DNA of 64,000 nt from positions 62,001-126,000 of the forward strand of contig JAPDOI010001446.1 of NCBI GenBank assembly GCA_029168955.1, given 5' to 3'. The DNA comes from Aplectana chamaeleonis (Eukaryota; Nematoda; Chromadorea; Rhabditida; Cosmocercidae). Below the pieces are notes generated by a model. It was not told the DNA's origin and ran no database searches. It saw only the letters and a list, made by a program, of their open reading frames with translations. A program made the translations under genes and the position numbers. Below are positions 19,842 through 31,700 of the stretch, in pieces (position 1 is the stretch's first letter; each line of letters opens with the position of its first letter).

Positions 19842-20221
19842 AGGCAGTGTCCACGATAAAAATCGTTTTCCAGTTTTTACCAGAAAAAAAATCCAAAAAT
19901 TAGCTCTTCTTTCTGAAAGCCACATTTAAACGGTGGATCAGTTGCGCGGGCATGGGCCTGAAGTAGACAGCGTTTGCAGATGCGCCCCAATGCTAAAACT
20001 CAGCCGCGCTCGCGCTCCAATGCTAATGAAAAGCGGACCAAACTGTTCCTCGGAAAACTCGACCGCGAGCGGAAAGGGCTAGCGCGAGCGGATCTCGGAG
20101 CCGATTAAAGCTCTCTTGGGCTCGTTTTTGTCCGTTCTTTCACCCCTACTGCTCCAATCAGACCCCGGCCTTTCGATTTCCGATGGAAGACTGGAGACGA
20201 AGTTTATCGTGGACACTGCCT
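19842..20221. mobile_element. piggyBac-like MITE flanked by TTAA
   Basis: The ends AGGCAGTGTCCACGATAAA at 19,842 and its reverse complement ending at 20,221 are perfect 19-bp inverted repeats. Both are flanked directly by TTAA (19,838-19,841 and 20,222-20,225), the canonical piggyBac target. There is no transposase. As an alternative, CAGTG inside the repeat recalls hAT ends, but no 8-bp duplication supports that. Confidence 0.7.
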
Positions 20222-20225
20222 TTAA

Positions 20226-20657
20226 CAAGGTCTTCCAGAGAGCGAAACAGGGTCACCCTCCACTACCAGCCACAGAGTGTCGAGAAATCACTCCGTTAGT
20301 TGACTGGATCAACACTGTTCGAACGGCATCCCTGCGTTCCGCGTAGCCAGCGCGGGTTCGAGATTTCATTTCAACACAGACTGTCGCTAAGTACGTAGAT
20401 TCTCGCTAAAAAATTATAGCGAGAACATACGAGCTTAGCGTCAGAGAGAGCAATGGTTCAAATTTAGCCTACGTTTTTACGTAGAATATGCGTAGAATTT
20501 GCATGCTTGTACCGTCGACAAAAGAGCATGCGGGTTTTAGCTATCGTAGCTAAAACCCGTAAATTCTCTCCACATGGAATGGGGCGGTCCGTTTCCGGAT
20601 TTTCGTAAAAACAATGCGCTTTCTGGAGGGTACAATAGGTACGAAAATCTGAGAAAA
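20226..20657. other. Spacer with two short perfect hairpins
   Basis: TCTCGCTA (20,401-20,408) pairs with TAGCGAGA (20,417-20,424). CGGGTTTTAGCTA (20,531-20,543) pairs with TAGCTAAAACCCG (20,547-20,559) around TCG. No gene is apparent. Confidence 0.55.
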
Positions 20658-20752
20658 ACGCCTATAACTTCTTCCGCAGTGGACCTAGGCAGCTGCGATG
20701 GGCATATTCGGACTTTTCGTCCGAAAGTGGTTCTAGAAAAGTACATCTCATT
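20658..20752 (+). repeat. Dispersed repeat with conserved hairpin, copy 2
   Basis: This is homologous to 14,992-15,086. Its central stem is CGGAC...GTCCG (about 20,708-20,723), where copy 1 has CGGAT...ATCCG, so the closing pair has changed in a compensated way. It overlaps a 150-codon open frame that I do not consider coding. Confidence 0.55.
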
Positions 20753-21511
20753 TGGAATGGTTAGTATAACTTATAGTAGCTCCCTTGTGAGGCGTCTAGC
20801 TACGCGTTGGCAGAGTTTGTTCCCGGGCACTCAAATAGCAAAACTTAGTTTTTTCAACAGCATGACATCAATCGACCAAAGAATAGTCAGAAATATCTCG
20901 TATTGCTGTGAAATTCCAGGTCACGATTTTTGTCTCTATGGCTTGGGTGCATTACTACTTCAAAACGTAAATCACCCAAAGGAGTTTCTCACAAAAAAAA
21001 CAATAATTCATTTTAAATCCTGGTGAATTGAGAATCGCCGTTGCTACATGGAGTTTTAAATGCCTAATTTTCTCAGAGGATATCGACAGATTTTGTACCG
21101 GAGTAACTTTTTCCAATGAAAAATTGACCCCGGAGCAAATATTCATTAAATGCATATACCAGATTGTTCTCAGAGGTTGGATTATTCCAACATGTGGCGA
21201 ATTCAGGCGCATTTGTAGAAATAGAAATGGGGAACTGAAGCACACGCTTCAAGGTACAGCGACCGCTCTTACTGGATGGGACTACTTACAAGGGAAGTGT
21301 ACAAAGCGTGGATCAGCGAAAACGACTAGTATCGCTAGTATCTCTTCTGGCTCAATAGTAAAAATGCGCAGTATCCCGCCCCGAGCTGCAAGTTCAAAAA
21401 ATTATGAGGATTTTTAGAGCCTTGCGAAAAGGCAAGGGTATCAGGCATTTTTTTGAGTTCCAGAAAATTTTCTCTGATTCGGCTCAAAAGTTGTATGCTG
21501 GGGTAATCTAG
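20753..21511. other. Unassigned spacer
   Basis: Only non-protein-like frames (up to about 130 codons) on either strand. No domain or element end recognised. Confidence 0.4.
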
Positions 21512-21782
21512 GGTGATGAACACGGATCTGGAGTCCATTTGTCAAAATCTTGAGGTTACTGTAGGTTACGGTATGTAACATGTTATTTAGGGGTCAAAAC
21601 CAACCTAGGAGCTTTGAAAAACGACGAACGGACGCTAAAATCGTATTCTCCACCACTAATAAACCCCCCATACAATTTTTGAGTAAAATCTGAGATTTTG
21701 ACCAAACTACCGTATACCCACCGTAATCTACCGTAGTCTGCAAAAAATCAATAAACGGACTCCAGATTCGTGTTAAGCACTC
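21512..21782. mobile_element. MITE-like inverted repeat
   Basis: The arms 21,512-21,578 and 21,708-21,782 are imperfect reverse complements, best around AACACGGATCTGGAGTCC on the left and GGACTCCAGATTCGTGTT on the right. No target duplication was found. Confidence 0.6.
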
Positions 21783-21798
21783 CAAAAAATAGAGAATG

Positions 21799-22497
21799 AT
21801 TATCTAACTGTTTTCTTCGCTACGGGAGGTTTATGATTTGGCATAGTAATATTTGTGAGAAACTCGTTAAAAGACGTGAAATACTCTATGCATTTGATTT
21901 GTCATGAGATCTAACACGGAAGAAACACTAAAAGCTCGATGAAATGATGTGCCATTGATTTGGATGTGTTCTTTGTTACCAAAAATCGGAAAGTGAGTGT
22001 GGTTTTGGAAGGCCAACCCACGCGCAAGTCTGAGCGCCTTGAAATACTATTTTGTGACTCCCACCCTAATTTTCATTTTTTGACGATTATACGTAGAGTT
22101 CACGCAATAATTTTAGTCTGATTAATGGACGGGGCTGAGATGGTAGATCACCCCGCGCGAATCGAAACCCCATTCTCTAGTGAGGCCGCCAACCCCGCAC
22201 GGCCAGCCGCCTGTTCTATGCGTCAGACTAAAATGAAAACGGAAACCGTATGTCTAGGCTCAGTAAAACGCGCATGATTTGGCCTTTCAAAACCACACTC
22301 ACTTTTCGATTTTTGGTAACAAAGAACACATCCAAATCAATGGCACATCATTTCTTCGAGCTTTTAGTGTTTCTTCCGTGTTAGATCTCATGACAAATCA
22401 AATGCATAGAGTATTTCACGTCTTTTAACGAGTTTCTCACAAATATTACTATGCCAAATCATAAACCTCCCGTAGCGAAGCAAAACAGTTAGATAAT
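21799..22497. mobile_element. 699-bp foldback element with about 230-bp arms
   Basis: The arms 21,799-22,031 and 22,258-22,497 are near-perfect reverse complements, starting ATTATCTAACTG and including CTTCGCTACGGGAGGTTTATG-like text, then TGTGTTCTTTGTTACC. The interior of about 230 bp is GC-richer (ACCCCGCGCGAATCG near 22,152) and unrelated to a known coding domain. TA may be the target (GATTATC / GATAAT), but the flanks are ambiguous. Confidence 0.75.
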
Positions 22498-22616
22498 TTC
22501 ATTTCATTTTAGCGAAGGTTTCCTTCAGAGATAAGACGAAGAAAACACGCCGTTCATGGCCTTTCTGCCGATTGCACCTGCTCGGCACTTTAGGACACTC
22601 CAACTTGGGTCCCGAC

Positions 22617-22730
22617 CAGGGATGAGCGGAATAAAAATATGAAATTTCGGAAATCGGTTTTCGGGTTTCGGAACAAAATTTTTTTTCTGAGGTTTTCGGA
22701 ATGCGGAACGCGGAACCCCGCTCATCCCTG
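22617..22730. mobile_element. 114-bp hAT-like MITE inside the first satellite monomer
   Basis: The ends CAGGGATGAGCGG (22,617) and its exact reverse complement (ending 22,730) fit the hAT YARNG start. GTCCCGAC, itself a piece of the satellite monomer, is duplicated at 22,609-22,616 and 22,731-22,738. The interior is rich in TTTCGG and TTCGGAA. With the element removed, one continuous monomer is restored, so it inserted into pre-existing satellite and the array extends left of it to about 22,585. Confidence 0.88.
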
Positions 22731-22740
22731 GTCCCGACCA

Positions 22741-25700
22741 CCTTTCCCGGCGCGCTGTAAACTCCTGGTTGGATTCCGGGCACTTGATGCGGCGCTCTGT
22801 GCACTCCCAGTTAGGTCCCGTCCACAGTTCCCGGCGCGCTACGCACTCTCACTTGGGTCCTGCCCACTTTTACCGGCGCGCTTCCACTTTTCCGGCGCTC
22901 TACGGAGTCCAGCTTGGGTCCCGCCCACTTTTACCGGCGCGGTGCGCACTCCTACTTGGGTCCCCACCACTTTCTCCGGAGCCCTACGCACTCCCAGTTG
23001 TGTCTCGTCCACAGTTCCCGGCGCGCTACCCACTCTCACTTGGGTCCTGCCCATTTTTACCGGCGAGCTTCCACTCATCCGGCGCCCTACGCACTCCCAG
23101 TTGTGTCCCGCCCATTTTTACCGGCGCACTGTGCACTCCTACTTGGATCCCGGCCACTTTTTCGACGCCCTATGCACTCCCAGTTAGGTCCCGTCCACAG
23201 TTCCCGGCGCCCTACGCACTCTCACTTGGGTCCTGCCCACTTTTACCGGTGCGCTTCCACTTATCCGGCGCCCTACGGAGTCCCGCTTGGGTTCCGCCCA
23301 CTTTCACCGGTGCGGTGTGCACTCCTACTTGGGTCTCCACCACTTTTTCGACGCCCTATGCACTCCCAGTTAGGTCCCGTCCACAGTTCCCGGCGCGCTA
23401 CCCACTCTCACTTGGGTCCTGCTCTTTTTACCGGCGCGCTTCCACGTATCCGGCGCCCTACTGAGTCCCGCTTGGGTCCCGCCCACTTTTACCGGCGCGG
23501 CGGGCACTCCTACTTGGGTCCCCACCACTTTCTCCGGAGCTATACGCACTCCCAGTTGTGTCTCGTCCACAGTTCCCGGCGCGCTACCCACTCTCACTTG
23601 GGTCCTGCCCACTTTTACCGGCGCGCTTCCACTTTTCCGGCGCTCTACGGAGTCCAGCTTGGGTCCCGCCCACTTTTTCCGGCGCGGTGTGCACTCCTAC
23701 TTGGGTCTCCACCACTTTTTCGACGCCCTATGCACTCCCAGTTAGGTCCCGTCCACAGTTCCCGGCGCGCTACCCACTCTCACTTGGGTCCTGCTCTTTT
23801 TTACCGGCGCGCTTCCACGTATCCGGCGCCCTACTGAGTCCCGCTTGAGTCCCGCCCACTTTTACCGGCGCGGCGTGCACTCCTACTTGGGTCCCCACCA
23901 CTTTCTCCGGAGCTATACGCACTCCCAGTTGTGTCTCGTCCACAGTTCCCGGCGCGCTACCCACTCTCACTTGGGTCCTCCCCTTTTTTACCTTAGCGCT
24001 TCCACTTATCCGGCGCAATACGGAGTCCCGCTTGGGTCCCGCCCACTTTTACCGGCGCGGTGTGCACTCCTACTTGGTCCCCACCACTTTCCCCGGAGCC
24101 CTACGCACTCCCAGTTGTGTCTCGTCCACAGTTCCCGGTGCGCTACGCACCACTCTCACTTGGGTCCTGCCCACTTTTACCGGCGCGCTTCCACTTTTCC
24201 GGCGCTCTACGGAGTCCCGCTTGAGTCCCGCCCACTTTTACCGGCGCGGTGTGCACTCCTACTTGTGTCCCCACCACTTTCTCCGGTGCGCTACGCACTC
24301 CCAGTTGTGTCTCGTCCACAGTTCCCGGTGCGCTACGCACTCTCACTTGGGTCCTGCCCACTTTTACCGGCGCGCTTCCACTTTTCCGGCGCTCTACGGA
24401 GTCCAGCTTGGGTCTCGCCCACTTTTACCGGCGCGGTGCGCACTCCTACTTGGGTCCCCACCACTTTCTCCGGAGCCCTACGCACTCCCAGTTGTGTCTC
24501 GTCCACAGTTCCCGGCGCGCTACCCACTCTCACTTGGGTCCTGCCCATTTTTACCGGCGCGCTTCCACTCATCCGGCGCCCTACGCACTCCCAGTTGTGT
24601 CCCGCCCATTTTTACCGGCGCACTGTGCACTCCTACGTGGATCCCGGCCACTTTTTCGACGCCCTATGCACTCCCAGTTGGGTCCCGTCCACAGTTCCCG
24701 GCGCGCTACGCACTCTCGCTGGGTCCTGCCCCCTTTTCCCGGTGCGCTTCCTCTTATCCGGCGCCCTACGGAGTCCAGCTTGGGTCCCGCCCATTTTTAC
24801 CGGCGCACTGAGCACTCCTACTTGGATCCCGGCCACTTTTCCGACGCCCTATGCACTCCCAGTTAGGTCCCGTCCACAGTTCCCGGCGCGCTACGCACTC
24901 TCACTTGGGTCCTGCCCACTTTTACCGGTGCGCTTCCACTTATCCGGCGCCCTACGGAGTCCCGCTTGGGTTCCGCCCACTTTTACCGGTGCGGTGTGCA
25001 CTCCTACTTGGGTCCCCACCACTTTCTCCGGAGCCCTACGCACTCCCAGTTGTGTCTCGTCCACAGTTCCCGGCGCGCTACCCACTCTCACTTGGGTCCT
25101 GCCCATTTTTACCGGCGCGCTTCCACTCGTCCGGCGCCCTACGCACTCCCAGTTGTGTCCCGCCCATTTTTACCGGCGCACTGTGCACTCCTACGTGGAT
25201 CCCGGCCACTTTTTCGACGCCCTATGCACTCCCAGTTAGGTCCCGTCCACAGTTCCCGGCGCGCTACGCACTCTCACTTGGGTCCTGCCCACTTTTACCG
25301 GTGCGCTTCCACTTATCCGGCGCCCTACGGAGTCCCAGTTGTGTCCCGCCCATTTTTACCGGCACACTGTGCACTCCTACGTGGATCCCGGCCACTTTTT
25401 CGACGCCCTATGCACTCCCAGTTAGGTCCCGTCCACAGTTCCCGGCGCGCTACGCACTCTCACTTGGGTCCTGCCCACTTTTACCGGTGCGCTTCCACTT
25501 ATCCGGCGCTCTACGGAGTCTCGCTTGAGTCCCGCCCCCTTTTACCGGCGCGGTGTGCACTCCTACTTGTGTCCCCACCACTTTCTCCGGAGCCCTACGC
25601 ACTCCCAGTTGTGTCTCGTCCACAGTTCCCGGTGCGCTACGCACTCTCACTTGGGTCCTGCCCACTTTTACCGGCGCGCTTCCACTTTTCCGGCGCTCTA

Positions 25701-28700
25701 CGGAGTCCAGCTTGGGTCTCGCCCACTTTTACCGGCGCGGTGCGCATTCCTACTTGGGTCCCCACCACTTTCTCCGGAGCCCTACGCACTCCCAGTTGTG
25801 TCTCGTCCACAGTTCCCGGCGCGCTACCCACTCTCACTTGGGTCCTGCCCATTTTTACCGGCGCGCTTCCACTCGTCCGGCGCCCTACGCACTCCCAGTT
25901 GTGTCCCGCCCATTTTTACCGGCGCACTGTGCACTCCTACGTGGATCCCGGCCACTTTTTCGACGCCCTATGCACTCCCAGTTAGGTCCCGTCCACAGTT
26001 CCCGGCGCGCTACGCACTCTCACTTGGGTCCTGCCCACTTTTACCGGTGCGCTTCCACTTATCCGGCGCCCTACGGAGTCCCGCTTGGGTTCCGCCCACT
26101 TTTACCGGTGCGGTGTGCACTCCTACTTGGGTCCCCACCACTTTCTCCGGAGCCCTACGCACTCCCAGTTGTGTCTCGTCCACAGTTCCCGGCGCGCTAC
26201 CCACTCTCACTTGGGTCCTGCCCATTTTTACCGGCGCGCTTCCACTCATCCGGCGCCCTACGCACTCCCAGTTGTGTCCCGCCCATTTTTACCGGCGCAC
26301 TGTGCACTCCTACTTGGATCCCGGCCACTTTTCCGACGCCCTATGCACTCCCAGTTAGGTCCCGTCCACAGTTCCCGGCGCGCTACCCACTCTCACTTGG
26401 GTCCTGCCCATTTTTACCGGAGCACTTCCATTTTTCCGGCGCCCTACGGAGTCCCGCTTGTGTCCCGCCCACTTTTACCGGCGCGGTGTGCACTTCTACT
26501 TGGTCCCCACCACTTTCCCCGAAGCCCTACGCACTCCCAGTTGTGTCTCGTCCACAGTTCCCGGTGCGCTACGCACCACTCTCACTTGGGTCCTGCCCAC
26601 TTTTACCGGCGCGCTTCCACTCATCCGGCGCCCTACGCACTCCCAGTTGTGTCCCGCCCATTTTTACCGGCGCACTGTGCACTCCTACTTGGATCCCGGC
26701 CACTTTTCCGACGCCCTATGCACTCCCAGTTAGGTCCCGTCCACAGTTCCCGGCGCGCTACCCACTCTCACTTGGGTCCTGCCCATTTTTACCGGAGCGC
26801 TTCCACTTTTCCGGCGCTCTACGGAGTCCCGCTTGGGTCCCGCCCACTTTTACCGGCGCGGTGTGCACTCCTACTTGTGTCCCCACCACTTTCTCCGGAG
26901 CCCTACGCACTCCCAGTTGTGTCTCGTCCACAGTTCCCGGTGCGCTACGCACTCTCACTTGGGTCCTGCCCACTTTTACCGGCGCGCTTCCACTTTTCCG
27001 GCGCTCTACGGAGTCCAGCTTGGGTCCCGCCCACTTTTACCGGCGCGGTGCGCACTCCTACTTGGGTCCCCACCACTTTCTCCGGAGCCCTACGCACTCC
27101 CAGTTGTCTCTCGTCCACAGTTCCCGGCGCGCTACCCACTCTCACTTGGGTATTGCCCATTTTTACCGGCGCGCTTCCACTCATCCGGCGCCCTACGCAC
27201 TCCCAGTTGTGTCCCGCCCATTTTTACCGGCGCACTGTGCACTCCTACTTGGATCCCGGCCACTTTTCCGACGCCCTACGCACTCCCAGTTAGGTCCCGT
27301 CCACAGTTCCCGGCGCGCTACGCACTCTCACTTGGGTCCTGCCCACTTTTACCGGTGCGCTTCCACTTTTCCGGCGCTCTACGGAGTCCAGCTTGGGTCC
27401 CGCCCACTTTTACCGGCGCGGTGCGCACTCCTACTTGGGTCCCCACCACTTTCTCCGGAGCCCTACGCACTCCCAGTTGTGTCTCGTCCACAGTTCCCGG
27501 CGCGCTACCCACTCTCACTTGGGTCCTGCCCATTTTTACCGGCGCGCTTCCACTCATCCGGCGCCCTACGCACTCCCAGTTGTGTCCCGCCCATTTTTAC
27601 CGGCGCACTGTGCACTCCTACTTGGATCCCGGCCACTTTTCCGACGCCCTATGCACTCCCAGTTAGGTCCCGTCCACAGTTCCCGGCGCGCTACCCACTC
27701 TCACTTGGGTCCTGCCCATTTTTACCGGAGCACTTCCATTTTTCCGGCGCCCTACGGAGTCCCGCTTGGGTCCCGCCCACTTTTACCGGCGCGGTGTGCA
27801 CTCCTACTTGGTCCCCACCACTTTCCCCGGAGCCCTACGCACTCCCAGTTGTGTCTCGTCCACAGTTCCCGGTGCGCTACGCACCACTCTCACTTGGGTC
27901 CTGCCCACTTTTACCGGCGCGCTTCCACTTTTCCGGCGCTCTACGGAGTCCCGCTTGGGTCCCGCCCACTTTTACCGGCGCGGTGTGCACTCCTACTTGT
28001 GTCCCCACCACTTTCTCCGGAGCCCTACGCACTCCCAGTTGTGTCTCGTCCACAGTTCCCGGTGCGCTACGCACTCTCACTTGGGTCCTGCCCACTTTTA
28101 CCGGCGCGCTTCCACTTTTCCGGCGCTCTACGGAGTCCAGTTCGGGTCCCGCCCACTTTTACCGGCGCGGTGCGCATTCCTACTTGGGTCCCCACCACTT
28201 TCTCCGGAGCCCTACGCATTCCCAGTTGTCTCTCGTCCACAGTTACCGGCGCGCTACCCACTCTCACTTGGGTATTGCCCATTTTTACCGGCGCGCTTCC
28301 ACTCATCCGGCGCCCTACGCACTCCCAGTTGTGTCCCGCCCTTTTTTACCGGCGCACTGTGCACTCCTACTTGGATCCCGGCCACTTTTCCGACGCCCTA
28401 CGCACTCCCAGTTAGGTCCCGTCCACAGTTCCCAGCGCGCTACGCACTCTCACTTGGGTCCTGCCCACTTTTACCGGTGCGCTTCCACTTATCCGGCGCT
28501 CTACGGAGTCCCGCTTGAGTCCCGCCCACTTTTACCGGCGCGGTGTGCACTCCTACTTGTGTCCCCACCACTTTCTCCGGAGCCCTACGCACTCCCAGTT
28601 GTGTCTCGTCCACAGTTCCCGGTGCGCTACGCACTCTCACTTGGGTCCTGCCCACTTTTACCGGCGCGCTTCCACTTTTCCGGCGCTCTACGGAGTCCAG

Positions 28701-31700
28701 CTTGGGTCCCGCCCACTTTTACCGGCGCGGTGCGCACTCCTACTTGGGTCCCCACCACTTTCTCCAAAGCCCTACGCACTCCCAGTTGTGTCTCGTCCAC
28801 AGTTCCCGGCGCGCTACCCACTCTCACTTGGGTCCTGCCCATTTTTACCGGCGAGCTTCCACTCATCCGGCGCTCTACGGAGTCCAGCTTGGGTCCCGCT
28901 CACTTTTACCGGCGCGGTGCGCACTCCTACTTGGGTCCCCACCACTTTCTCCGGCGCCCTACGCACTCCCAGTTGTGTCCCGCCCATTTTTACCGGCGCA
29001 CTGTGCACTCCTACTTGGATCCCGGCCACTTTTCCGACGCCCTATGCACTCCCAGTTAGGTCCCGTCCACAGTTCCCGGCGCGCTACCCACTCTCACTTG
29101 GGTCCTGCCCATTTTTACCGGAGCACTTCCATTTTTCCGGCGCCCTACGGAGTCCCGCTTGTGTCCCGCCCACTTTGACCGGCGCGGTGTGCACTCCTAC
29201 TTGGTCCCCACCACTTTCTCCGGAGCCCTACGCACTCCCAGTTGTGTCTCGTCCACAGTTCCCGGTGCGCTACGCACCACTCTCACTTGGGTCCTGCCCA
29301 CTTTTACCGGCGCGCTTCCACTTTTCCGGCGCTCTACGGAGTCCAGCTTGGGTCCCGCCCACTTTTACCGGCGCGGTGCGCACTCCTACTTGGGTCCCCA
29401 CCACTTTCTCCGGAGCCCTACGCACTCCCAGTTGTCTCTCGTCCACAGTTCCCGGCGCGCTACCCACTCTCACTTGGGTATTGCCCATTTTTACCGGCGC
29501 GCTTCCACTCATCCGGCGCCCTACGCACTCCCAGTTGTGTCCCGCCCATTTTTACCGGCGCACTGTGCACTCCTACTTGGATCCCGGCCACTTTTCCGAC
29601 GCCCTACGCACTCCCAGTTGTGTCTCGTCCACAGTTCCCGGTGCGCTACGCACTCTCACTTGGGTCCTGCCCACTTTTACCGGCGCGGTGCGCACTCCTA
29701 CTTGGGTCCCCACCACTTTCTCCGGAGCCCTACGCACTCCCAGTTGTCTCTCGTCCACAGTTCCCGGCGCGCTACCCACTCTCACTTGGGTATTGCCCAT
29801 TTTTACCGGCGCGCTTCCACTCATCCGGCGCCCTACGCACTCCCAGTTGTGTCCCGCCCATTTTTACCGGCGCACTGTGCACTCCTACTTGGATCCCGGC
29901 CACTTTTCCGACGCCCTACGCACTCCCAGTTGTGTCTCGTCCACAGTTCCCGGTGCGCTACGCACTCTCACTTGGGTCCTGCCCACTTTTACCGGCGCGG
30001 TGCGCACTCCTACTTGGGTCCCCACCACTTTCTCCGGAGCCCTACGCACTCCCAGTTGTGTCTCGTCCACAGTTCCCGGTGCGCTACGCACCACTCTCAC
30101 TTGGGTCCTGCCCACTTTTACCGGCGCGCTTCCACTTTTCCGGCGCTCTACGGAGTCCCGCTTGGGTCCCGCCCACTTTTACCGGCGCGGTGTGCACTCC
30201 TACTTGGATCCCGGCCACTTTTTCGACGCCCTATGCACTCCCAGTTGTGTCTCGTCCACAGTTCCCGGTGCGCTACGCACTCTAACTTGGGTCCTGCCCA
30301 CTTTTACCGGCGCGCTTCCACTTTTCCGGCGCCCTACGGAGTCCCGCTTGGGTTCCGCCCACTTTTACCGGTGCGGTGTGCACTCCTACTTGGGTCCCCA
30401 CCACGTTCTCCGGAGCCCTACGCACTCCCACTTGTGTCTCGTCCACAGTTCCCGGCGCGCTACACACTCTCACTTGGGTCCTGCCCATTTTTACCGGCGC
30501 GCTTCCACTCATCCGGCGCCCTACGCACTCCCAGTTGTGTCCCGCCCATTTTTACCGGCGCACTGTGCACTCCTACTTGGATCCCGGCCACTTTTTCGAC
30601 GCCCTATGCACTCCCAGTTAGGTCCCGTCCACAGTTACCGGCGCGCTACGCACTCTCACTTGGGTCCTGCCCATTTTTACCGGCGAGCTTCCACTCATCC
30701 GGCGCCCTACGCACTCCCAGTTGTGTCCCGCCCATTTTTACCGGCGCACTGTGCACTCCTACTTGGGTCCCCACCACTTTCTCCGGAGCCCTACGCACTC
30801 CCAGTTGTCTCTCGTCCACAGTTCCCGGCGCGCTACCCACTCTCACTTGGGTATTGCCCATTTTTACCGGCGCGCTTCCACTCATCCGGCGCCCTACGCA
30901 CTCCCAGTTGTGTCCCGCCCATTTTTACCGGCGCACTGCGCACTCCTACTTGGATCCCGGCCACTTTTCCGACGCCCTACGCACTCCCAGTTAGGTCACG
31001 TCCACAGTTCCCGGTGCGCTACGCACTCTCACTTGGGTCCTGCCCACTTTTACCGGCGCGCTTCCACTTTTCCGGCGCTCTACGGAGTCCAGCTTGGGTC
31101 CCGCCCACTTTTACCGGCGCGGTGCGCACTCCTACTTGGGTCCCCACCACTTTCTCCGGAGCCCTACGCACTCCCAGTTGTGTCTCGTCCACGGTTCCCG
31201 GCGCGCTACCCACTCTCACTTGGGTCCTGCCCATTTTTACCGGCGCGCTTCCACTCATCCGGCGCCCTACGCACTCCCAGTTGTGTCCCGCCCATTTTTA
31301 CCGGCGCACTGTGCACTCCTACTTGGATCCCGGCCACTTTTCCGACGCCCTATGCACTCCCAGTTAGGTCCCGTCCACAGTTCCCGGCGCGCTACCCACT
31401 CTCACTTGGGTCCTGCCCATTTTTACCGAAGCACTTCCATTTTTCCGGCGCCCGACTCCCGCTTGGGTCCCGCCCACTTTTACCGGCGCGGTGTGCACTC
31501 CTACTTGGGTCCCCACCACTTTCCCCGGAGCCCTACGCACTCCCAGTTGTGTCTCGTCCACAGTTCCCGGTGCGCTACGCACTCCTCACATGGGTCCTGC
31601 CCACTTTTACCGGCGCGCTTCCACTTATCCGGCGCCCTACGGAGTCCCGCTTGGGTCCCGCCCACTTTTACCGGCGCGGTGTGCACTCCTACTTGGGTCC

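Noticed and set aside
20574..21026. 150-codon frame as a gene
   Set aside because: It overlaps a dispersed noncoding repeat with a hairpin, has no recognisable domain, and lies in transposon-derived DNA.
22639..23187. 182-codon frame spanning the satellite border
   Set aside because: It begins inside the 114-bp MITE and continues into satellite, so it is a chance fusion.
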